A DNA stretch of 20,723 nucleotides from Phycisphaerae bacterium. Lineage in GTDB: Bacteria > Planctomycetota > Phycisphaerae > Sedimentisphaerales > UBA12454. Of this stretch, positions 1 to 5,489 are shown in pieces. Made by a program: the position numbers and the translations under genes. A model generated the notes under the pieces. The model did no database searches. It was not told the origin of the DNA and saw only the letters and a program-made list of their open reading frames with translations. Each line of letters opens with the position of its first letter. Position 1 is the stretch's first letter. The DNA lies in contig JAQTQF010000001.1 of NCBI GenBank assembly GCA_028712345.1, forward strand, positions 1 through 20,723, read 5' to 3'.

Positions 1-384
1 AAAAACATCTTCGTCAGCATCAAAGTCTCCGTCTTCTTCCTGCCGTTTTTGCACCTCAGCCTCATCAAGAAGACTTATGCCCATCTCGTCAAGAGTCATA
101 ATAAGCCCTTCAAGGCGATTAGGAGAAATTGACTCGTCCGGCAGTTCATTGTTCATTTCCTCATAGGTTATAAAACCTTTTTTTTTGGCTTTTGCGATGA
201 TGAGCTTTATTTTTTCATCAATAATATCGCCGCTCTTTTTAATCTGCTCGGCTGTCGGCGGTATTATCGGCACCGGCCCTTTAGGCAACTCGACAACTTC
301 CGCCGTTTCGACTTTAGTCTCAGACTTCTGTTCCGCTTTCTTTGAAGTTTTTTTTACTTTTGCTTCTGTTTTTTTCTTTGCCAC
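1..384 (-). CDS. rpoD: RNA polymerase primary sigma factor, N-terminal part (partial)
   Basis: Principal sigma-70 factor that directs RNA polymerase core to housekeeping promoters. Only the first 128 codons are present; the gene continues beyond the window start. The reading frame opens with GTG (382-384), preceded by an AGGAAAAG-like ribosome binding site. The protein starts with a Lys/Glu-rich tail of about 40 residues (MAKKKTEAKVKK...), followed by a segment resembling sigma region 1.1: IIDEKIKLIIAKAKKKGFIT, then YEEMNNELPDE and a helix with GLIMTLDEMGI, ending in an acidic stretch (DEDV). The bulk of the DNA-binding regions (2-4) lies outside the window, so the call rests on region 1.1 and on position directly downstream of dnaG, as in the classical macromolecular synthesis operon. 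The gap to dnaG is 62 bp, so co-transcription is likely. Confidence 0.88.
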   Translation of the reverse strand, partial: MAKKKTEAKVKKTSKKAEQKSETKVETAEVVELPKGPVPIIPPTAEQIKKSGDIIDEKIKLIIAKAKKKGFITYEEMNNELPDESISPNRLEGLIMTLDEMGISLLDEAEVQKRQEEDGDFDADEDVF

Positions 385-423
385 AATCTTTTCCTATGAA
401 TCAAATATCTATAAAATTGTTAA

Positions 424-444
424 CTACTGCCTACTGTCTACTAT
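424..444. repeat. Three tandem 7-bp units between dnaG and rpoD
   Basis: CTACTGC, CTACTGT and CTACTAT follow each other without gaps in the short dnaG-rpoD spacer. It is a microsatellite-like array with one or two changes per unit. No function can be read from it; similar short arrays are common intergenic filler. Confidence 0.6.
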
Positions 445-446
445 TA

Positions 447-2240
447 TCATATTGGCATAAAGCCCGGATTCCGCCTGTCAGGCTTTGTCTTAATCGAAGT
501 TATCTTTCTTAATCTTTCATCATCAATTGTCTTTGACGCACTAATTTTTGGTTTCTTTCCCTTATATTCAGCAAGAGCATTCATTGCCCCGTTCAGTCTT
601 TTCCGCAGCGTTTCGATATCCTGCCCGTTATCGCTCAATTCAACCACAACATCCGAAACATCCGTCGATTCGATTCGTGCCAGAAAATCAGAAAGAGAAA
701 ATTCCGCGCCCGGCCTAATCGTCCGGCTCAGCAGCACCCATATCTGCCGTAAAATCGGGTCTTCAAAATCATCTGCTTTGACCCTCTTTCCTGCTATTTC
801 AAAAAACCTCGGCTCATTCAGCACCGCTTCTATTATTTCCCTTTGGGCCTTTGCGCCAAAATCGGCACCGGTCGCCACCTTCGCGACTTTTTGATTCTCA
901 ACCGTATTAATCGAAATCCTGTTTGCCGAAGCGCCTCTGCGTTCGATTTCTTTTCTTATAACCTCCGGCCGCATCTGCAATATCCTGCTTAGGCGATTGA
1001 TTATCAGCCCTTGCGTTATCGCATCGACTGTTCCGCTGCTCATCGCCATTGAGACCGTTTTCAGAAAATCTTCAGTCGCTCGCCGGCGATCGATCAGGTT
1101 ATCGCTTTTGCCTAATTTTTCGCTCAGTCTTTCCCAGCGGTACTGCATAACATCGGTAGCGTTTTGAATCAATCTCTTAAACGCTTCTGTCCCCGCCGCC
1201 AGAACATAATCGCACGGGTCTTTCCCCTGCGGCACTGATGCGAGCCGAATATCAATCTTCTCGGCAAGACATATTTCCAACGCCCTGTCGGCTGCCGTTG
1301 CGCCGGCAATATCGCTGTCGAAAATCAGAACTATATCCTTTGCAAAACGCCTCAGCAGTCTTGCGTGTCCTGCCGTAAAACTCGTACCAAGCGTTGCAAC
1401 GACATTTTTACATTCAAACCGATGTGCCATGATAACATCGGTATAACCTTCGACAATTACGGCCGTGCCGGTCGAAACTATTTCGTGTCTGGCTTTGTCA
1501 AGTGCATAAACGCTGTTGCTCTTGTCAAAAATAACCGTCGCAGGCGAATTCATATACTTGGCAGGGTCATCGCCAAGCGTCCTGCCGCCGAAACCGATAA
1601 CCCGCTGAGAAGAATCGATAATCGGAAACATAAGCCTGTTGCGAAACTTGTCATAAAGCCGTCCCTGCTCATTTTTTACTATCAAGCCGGACGCAAGCAA
1701 AAGCGAATCCGGAATTTTTTTCTGCCTGGCGGCAGTTAAAATATCGTCCCACTTTTCCGGAGCGAATCCGAGCGAAAATTCTCCAGCGGTTTTCTCCGGT
1801 ATCTGCCTTTGCGCGATATAATCCCTGCAAATTTTGCCGCCCGCCGAATTCGCAAGATTTTTCCGCCAGTGCGTCAATGCCCAGCGATTAACTTTTTCAA
1901 CATCCCCAGGATCAACATCGGAAGTCTTTTCGTCCCTCGGCTGAGTGCTGAAATTTATTTTAATGCCCGCCCTCTCGGCCAGTCTTTCAACTGCACGGAT
2001 AAAGCTCAAGCCCTCTCGCATTTGGACGAATTTGATTACATCCCCGCCGGCACCGCAGGCAAAGCATTTGAAAATCTGCTTATCAGGATTGACATACATA
2101 CTCGGCTTATGGTCGTCGTGGAAGGGACAAAGACCGGCCATCTCTCTGCCCTTGCGGACAAGATTGACATGTTCAGAGATAATCTCAACTATATCGTTGG
2201 CTCGTTGAACGCGAGTTATTATTCCGTGGTCCATTCTCAT
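447..2240 (-). CDS. dnaG: DNA primase DnaG
   Basis: Synthesises RNA primers at the replication fork in partnership with the replicative helicase. The 597-residue length is normal for the family. The N-terminal CHC2 zinc-binding domain shows ligands C38, H41, C59 and C62 (CPFH ... CFAC). The central catalytic region has RNRLMFPI (about 200-207), FGGR (217-220) and KYMNSP (228-233). The Toprim domain follows with EGYTD (264-268) and the metal-binding DSD (308-310) before AG. The C-terminal part fits the helicase-interacting region but is divergent. ATG at 2240 is used; a second ATG two codons later would serve equally well and the upstream Shine-Dalgarno is weak (GGAT). The sigma factor gene follows 62 bp downstream. 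rpsU, which often precedes dnaG in proteobacteria, is absent here; repeats occupy the upstream gap. Confidence 0.96.
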   Translation of the reverse strand: MRMDHGIITRVQRANDIVEIISEHVNLVRKGREMAGLCPFHDDHKPSMYVNPDKQIFKCFACGAGGDVIKFVQMREGLSFIRAVERLAERAGIKINFSTQPRDEKTSDVDPGDVEKVNRWALTHWRKNLANSAGGKICRDYIAQRQIPEKTAGEFSLGFAPEKWDDILTAARQKKIPDSLLLASGLIVKNEQGRLYDKFRNRLMFPIIDSSQRVIGFGGRTLGDDPAKYMNSPATVIFDKSNSVYALDKARHEIVSTGTAVIVEGYTDVIMAHRFECKNVVATLGTSFTAGHARLLRRFAKDIVLIFDSDIAGATAADRALEICLAEKIDIRLASVPQGKDPCDYVLAAGTEAFKRLIQNATDVMQYRWERLSEKLGKSDNLIDRRRATEDFLKTVSMAMSSGTVDAITQGLIINRLSRILQMRPEVIRKEIERRGASANRISINTVENQKVAKVATGADFGAKAQREIIEAVLNEPRFFEIAGKRVKADDFEDPILRQIWVLLSRTIRPGAEFSLSDFLARIESTDVSDVVVELSDNGQDIETLRKRLNGAMNALAEYKGKKPKISASKTIDDERLRKITSIKTKPDRRNPGFMPI

Positions 2241-2284
2241 AAAAAAATCCGTTTACACTACGCCATCCCGATAATAGAGCCATC

Positions 2285-2366
2285 ATTCTGACCCCTTAGG
2301 GGGAAGAATCTCGTCTTGAGACCCTTCGCTTCGCTCTCCTATGGAGTCCTCACGGACAGGGTGACA
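2285..2366. repeat. Dispersed palindromic repeat upstream of dnaG
   Basis: A perfect nested palindrome sits at 2285-2309: ATTCT, GA, CCCC, loop TTA, GGGG, GA, AGAAT. It is followed by a segment ending in AGGGTGACAG, the style of interspersed element found many times in some environmental bacterial genomes. Only one copy is visible here, so 'repeat' rests on the palindrome and on resemblance, not on a second copy in the window. Confidence 0.45.
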
Positions 2367-2425
2367 GTTTTAAGATAAATGTTTAGCCCTGTTACTATGG
2401 CAGGGTTATCCCTTTTAATACTAAT

Positions 2426-2451
2426 AAAAATACCCGGCTGTACCGGGTATT
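2426..2451 (-). terminator. Rho-independent terminator
   Basis: Read on the minus strand: perfect 9-bp stem AATACCCGG / CCGGGTATT with a 5-nt loop (TACAG), running directly into a T run (2430-2426). No protein gene I can support lies just upstream on this strand, so it probably ends a non-coding transcript coming from about 2620. Confidence 0.7.
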
Positions 2452-2618
2452 CGGCTCTGTCTAAAAATTCCGAAAAACACAAGAGTATATGCATCTGCCT
2501 GCTCTAAAGTCAAGTCGCTGTCATAAACCCTGTTTATAACACTGCTAACGCCGGTTTGATATTCACACGACACCTGGTCAAGTAGGAAACAATTAAAGGC
2601 TTGTTCTCGCAAAACCGA
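2426..2618 (-). ncRNA. Candidate structured small RNA, about 190 nt, unassigned
   Basis: On the minus strand this segment folds into a rod. A closing stem pairs 2610-2618 with 2451-2459 (9 pairs including G-U). A second stem pairs 2600-2608 with 2472-2483, with bulges. A perfect 9-bp hairpin with a 3-nt loop lies at 2520-2540. A strong terminator follows immediately. Length and rod shape recall 6S-type RNAs, but I see no conserved sequence that would identify it and no convincing promoter, because a palindromic element abuts the 5' side. A 63-codon ORF (2421-2612) covers the same stretch and runs through the terminator hairpin, which argues against it being a gene. The RNA assignment is inference from folding by eye. 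Confidence 0.33.
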
Positions 2619-2628
2619 GGATAAATCT

Positions 2629-2745
2629 TGTCATTGCGAGCCCGCCACAGGCGGACGAAGCAATCTCGTTTTTTGTCCGCTTAGGGATGGCTTACGCCAA
2701 AGCAATAATGAAGATTGCTTCGTCGTTTCACTCCTCGCAATGACA
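2629..2745. mobile_element. MITE-like element with nested inverted repeats
   Basis: A 117-bp element bounded by perfect 12-bp terminal inverted repeats (TGTCATTGCGAG at 2629-2640, CTCGCAATGACA at 2734-2745). Inside lies a second perfect 13-bp inverted pair (GACGAAGCAATCT at 2654-2666, AGATTGCTTCGTC at 2712-2724). It has no coding capacity and no clear target-site duplication. A shortened relative is present at 9018-9056, supporting a dispersed family. It may be a non-autonomous transposon derivative or a REP-like palindrome; no transposase is encoded in the window. Confidence 0.65.
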
Positions 2746-2847
2746 TCTTTAAGAATGAAACTGCATCAAAAACCAACAGACGCCAAAAAGAACACATTAA
2801 ATCCTCAAATTTTCATCTCAAATTTCCAATTCTTCCGTCCCATATTT

Positions 2848-2873
2848 ACCTGACATACGCTCAGCAATCAGGT
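2848..2873. other. Short inverted repeat upstream of the lexA region
   Basis: ACCTGA (2848-2853) pairs with TCAGGT (2868-2873) and is followed by a T run on the plus strand. No plus-strand gene precedes it, so a terminator role is unclear. It could be an operator, but the 14-nt spacer and lack of a second copy leave this open. The rest of 2746-2977 is AT-rich with no further feature I can support. Confidence 0.25.
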
Positions 2874-2977
2874 TTTTGAGAATTTTTTCAGATTTTTCAA
2901 ATTTTGTTCGGTTTTTGTTAGGGTTTTTCTGTCCTCTATGCCGATATGAATGTTGCAATAAAAAAGGAAAGTGAGAA

Positions 2978-3466
2978 ATGGAAAAATTCGACAGCTACCC
3001 AAACGACAAAAATTACCCGCTTTGCAGATTCGGCCCCGGCGGAAGTTTTATCTCCGATTGGCCCGCGGACAAAACGCGAACAACCGACCCTATCGGTAAA
3101 GTACTTCAGACAATCGCAAAATTCATCGGAACCGTAACCGATGAACTGCTCGCGGAAAACAAAACGGCGCAAAACGGATTTTGCCTGCCGGATGCGATAC
3201 AATTAACTGATATGGAGGACGAAATTGATTTCAGCCAGTCAGATAAACCTGACGCCAAGACAACAGCAGTCGTTAAAACTGATAGCAGACTACCAAAAGA
3301 ACAACTGCTATTCGATAACGATACAGGAATTGGCAAGCCTGCTGGGAACAAGCAGAACCACGGCGTTCGAACACATCGAAGGGTTAAGAGAAAAAGGCCT
3401 TCTTTCAGCACAGTCTGGCAGGGCTCGCTCTTTGAGCCTAACTTCGCTGGGCCGGCAACTGCTTGA
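2978..3466 (+). CDS. Uncharacterised ORF upstream of and overlapping lexA
   Basis: A 162-codon frame starting ATG at 2978 after an AAAGGAAA-type ribosome binding site. I recognise no family. Roughly the first 80 residues (MEKFDSYPNDKNYPLCRFGPGG ... GFCLPDAIQL) have codons like the neighbouring genes, rich in GC-ending triplets, so this part looks genuinely coding. From about 3225 onward the frame overlaps lexA in another phase for some 240 bp; that tail (basic, low-complexity) is probably just lexA read out of phase. The true product might be a short SOS-co-transcribed protein whose stop was lost by a frameshift or sequence error, or the overlap may be real. Its close spacing to lexA suggests co-transcription. 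Confidence 0.4.
   Translation: MEKFDSYPNDKNYPLCRFGPGGSFISDWPADKTRTTDPIGKVLQTIAKFIGTVTDELLAENKTAQNGFCLPDAIQLTDMEDEIDFSQSDKPDAKTTAVVKTDSRLPKEQLLFDNDTGIGKPAGNKQNHGVRTHRRVKRKRPSFSTVWQGSLFEPNFAGPATA
3214..3218 (+). promoter_or_regulatory. Ribosome binding site of lexA
   Basis: GGAGG six bases before the TTG at 3225. This site selects the TTG as the lexA start, since no ATG in that frame lies near the conserved N-terminus. Confidence 0.75.
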
Positions 3467-3875
3467 TTCGCAGAGCGGCACGGATGATTACGACATCGCA
3501 GAGCCGGACGGTATCCCCCTTCTCGGCAGAGTAGCTGCCGGTGTCCCCATTGAAGCGATAGAAAATACCGAGCATATCTCTTTAGCCTCTGAATTCGGAA
3601 ATACACAGGATACATTCGCCCTTAAAGTCGCCGGCGACAGTATGACAGGCGACGGCATTTTCGACGGCGATTTGGTAATATGCAAACACACCCAAACGGC
3701 AGAAAACGGAAAAATGGTCGTTGCTATCGTCGATGACGAAAACGCAACGGTAAAAAGATTTTACAGAGAGACAGACAGAATCCGCCTTGAAGCTTCAAAC
3801 CCCGCTTACGAGCCGATTTACACGCAGAATTGCACAATCACCGGCGTTGTCGTGGGAGTTATGAGAAGGATTTGA
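3225..3875 (+). CDS. lexA: LexA repressor (SOS regulator)
   Basis: Transcriptional repressor of DNA-damage genes that cleaves itself when stimulated by the RecA filament. The 216-residue length is typical. The N-terminal winged-helix domain begins LTPRQQQSLKLI and contains the recognition helix region TIQELASLLGTSRTTAFEHI (about 32-51). The self-cleavage bond is A105-G106 (RVAAGVP), the nucleophile is S139 in GDSM, and the general base is K177 in ATVKRF, so the S24-type peptidase dyad is intact. The start is TTG with a strong GGAGG six bases upstream. An uncharacterised frame precedes and overlaps it. No operator matching the E. coli or Bacillus SOS box was found upstream; the recognition sequence is likely to differ in this lineage. 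The convergent neighbour is the R-M operon. Confidence 0.93.
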   Translation: MISASQINLTPRQQQSLKLIADYQKNNCYSITIQELASLLGTSRTTAFEHIEGLREKGLLSAQSGRARSLSLTSLGRQLLDSQSGTDDYDIAEPDGIPLLGRVAAGVPIEAIENTEHISLASEFGNTQDTFALKVAGDSMTGDGIFDGDLVICKHTQTAENGKMVVAIVDDENATVKRFYRETDRIRLEASNPAYEPIYTQNCTITGVVVGVMRRI

Positions 3876-3879
3876 AAAA

Positions 3880-4013
3880 ATCCTAAATTCTAATATCGAA
3901 ATCCGAAACAAATTTAAAATCCTAATTTTCCAATGTTCAAAATGTTTGAAACATTTGAATTTTGGTAATTCGATATTGTTTCGAAATTCTGATTTAGTGC
4001 TTCGGATTTACGC
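3880..4013. repeat. AT-rich palindromic intergenic repeat after lexA
   Basis: Imperfect long inverted repeat centred near 3946: CCAA ... TTCAAAATGTTT facing GAAACATTTGAA ... TTGG. Outer arms resemble each other in opposite orientation (ATATCGAAATCCGAAAC versus GTTTCGAAATTC and GTGCTTCGGATTT). Elements of this style are interspersed in some environmental bacterial genomes. It separates the convergent lexA and R-M genes and may contribute transcription-stopping hairpins. No coding potential. Confidence 0.5.
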
Positions 4014-4039
4014 GGACGAAAATGGTATTTGGGATTTAG

Positions 4040-4078
4040 CCCGCCGCCTGTCCCGCTCTGCCGGGGTTTTACGGCGGG
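4040..4078. terminator. GC-rich hairpin between convergent lexA and hsdS
   Basis: CCCGCCG (4040-4046) pairs with CGGCGGG (4072-4078) across a 25-nt loop. It lies 20 bp past the end of hsdS and could help end transcription from either side, but there is no long T run, so the terminator role is tentative. Confidence 0.3.
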
Positions 4079-4089
4079 TTATGTTTCAA

Positions 4090-4101
4090 ACACGGATTTA
4101 C
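4090..4101. repeat. 12-bp repeat ACACGGATTTAC, left copy
   Basis: The same 12-mer occurs in opposite orientation at 7844-7855, on the other side of the R-M operon. The left copy overlaps the stop codon of the specificity subunit gene (4098-4100). Confidence 0.6.
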
Positions 4102-5489
4102 ACTGATAATTTTTTAAGTTCTTGTTCAATCCAATTTTTGGCGGTTTTTTCGTTTTTTTCAATTGCCATTTCAACGCCTTTTTTGGCAATTTCCAAAAGT
4201 TCTTTGGATTTTCGCCTTGCATCAAAGGATTGCCTGATTTTTCCCTGAATCTGGTTTTGAATCTTGTCGTTCAAAATTGGAATAACGATTTTTTTAATTT
4301 GGTCAGGCCGCCAATGCTTAATAATCGAACCGCCAGCATCTCTTTCTGCCTGCTCTTGAACAATTATCGAATTTAAGACAAGCGTTAAATAGTCCTCATT
4401 CACCCATTCATTTTTTAGTGTTAACCTCAATATACCGCCTGAAACAATCATTTGCTCCGGCTTGTCTTTAAGATAATAAGCAATTCCTGGCGTTGCGTCT
4501 TTGGAAAGCAGAATTTCCCCCTGTTTAAGCTGATGCTGCTTATTTTCATTGAAAAACTTTTCAGACAAACAAACAGGCTCGCCATTATCAATCCCAAGTT
4601 TGGAAAGATTGCTTACCCTTAGAAATGTTACTCCGTCATCTTGATATTCATCACTGCCCGGCTCAATAGATTTTTTCATACCAACAAGATTATCAAGTGT
4701 ATCCCAGCCGCCTTTATATTTTTTTACAGCGTTCATTATCTGCTCATATTTCGGCTGAAAGTATTCAGCGTCAATCCTGCCGGATTGTTCCGTATCTGAA
4801 TAATTTTTTATGAACGATAATTTATGTCTCGGCTTCCATTCCGTCAATCCCAATTCATCAAGCAATATCTGTTCAGCTTGAGAATAAAAGTTTTTTGATA
4901 TATTTATTAGCGAATATGATTGATTGACAACATTTTCTACTTGATTTTGAAAATCCTCATTAAATATCGGTAATTTGAGATTTAATATGTTATTTTCATT
5001 AACAGATGGATACATTGTTGCCGTCGTAAATCTTACCAGTAAGTCTCTATAGATTGAAGTTTTGAATAAAACAAATAACACTTTAGGGTTTATTTTTTTT
5101 GCAGTCAATTTACAAAACCCCGTGCTTGCCACCAAATTTATTTTATCTTCAGATATAATAGAAACTGCATTCCTATTTGGCCGGACTGTCGATATAATAA
5201 CATCATCTTTGTTAACAATTTTTCTTGCCCTTGATGGTGGTTTTCGGGCATCCAAAACTTCCGAATAATATTCACCTGTTGCCAAATTGATATTCGATAT
5301 TTCTATATATTCAAATGTGCCAGTCTTTTTTGTGAATGTTTTATAAGAGTTGCTTACTAAATTACGCAAAAAATCATTAGGCTTACGATTTATCAAGTCT
5401 TCATAGCATAAATATATTGGTTGGTAAAATTCGGCATCAATCCTTGTTTCGCAATTCGCTCTATGAAATAAAACCGTCGAGACCCGCAT
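4098..5489 (-). CDS. hsdS: Restriction-modification specificity subunit (HsdS-like, two TRDs)
   Basis: DNA-recognition subunit that gives the partner methyltransferase-nuclease its target sequence. The 463-residue protein has the expected duplicated layout. An entry motif RIDAEFYQP (about 16-24) opens the first target recognition domain and RIDAEYFQP (about 240) opens the second. Each half ends in a long helical conserved region (FQNQVENVVNQSYSLI ... and IQNQIQGKIRQSFDARRKS ...). The segments ARKIVNKDDVIISTVRPN and HQLKQGEILLSKDATPG are typical of the TRD fold. The two halves differ in sequence, so a bipartite asymmetric target is expected. The start ATG follows the methylase stop directly (TAAATG), with AGAGGA upstream, which implies translational coupling. 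The stop codon lies inside a short dispersed repeat. The gene is visibly more AT-rich than its surroundings, consistent with transfer. Confidence 0.9.
   Translation of the reverse strand: MRVSTVLFHRANCETRIDAEFYQPIYLCYEDLINRKPNDFLRNLVSNSYKTFTKKTGTFEYIEISNINLATGEYYSEVLDARKPPSRARKIVNKDDVIISTVRPNRNAVSIISEDKINLVASTGFCKLTAKKINPKVLFVLFKTSIYRDLLVRFTTATMYPSVNENNILNLKLPIFNEDFQNQVENVVNQSYSLINISKNFYSQAEQILLDELGLTEWKPRHKLSFIKNYSDTEQSGRIDAEYFQPKYEQIMNAVKKYKGGWDTLDNLVGMKKSIEPGSDEYQDDGVTFLRVSNLSKLGIDNGEPVCLSEKFFNENKQHQLKQGEILLSKDATPGIAYYLKDKPEQMIVSGGILRLTLKNEWVNEDYLTLVLNSIIVQEQAERDAGGSIIKHWRPDQIKKIVIPILNDKIQNQIQGKIRQSFDARRKSKELLEIAKKGVEMAIEKNEKTAKNWIEQELKKLSV

Noticed and set aside
185..460. 91-codon plus-strand ORF resembling a membrane protein
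   Set aside because: Antisense to the sigma factor N-terminus; its hydrophobicity comes from the reverse complement of Lys/Glu codons.
2421..2612. 63-codon minus-strand ORF upstream of dnaG
   Set aside because: It runs through a perfect terminator hairpin and ends in its T run, has no recognisable family, and its segment folds well as RNA. Kept only as the alternative to the RNA candidate.
2880..2977. Promoter and SOS operator for the lexA region
   Set aside because: T-rich direct repeats (TTTTGTTCGG / TTTTTGTTAGGG) are present, but no -35/-10 pair or palindromic operator fits well enough to annotate.
3106..3615. 169-codon minus-strand ORF
   Set aside because: Antisense to lexA and the upstream frame; no recognisable motif.
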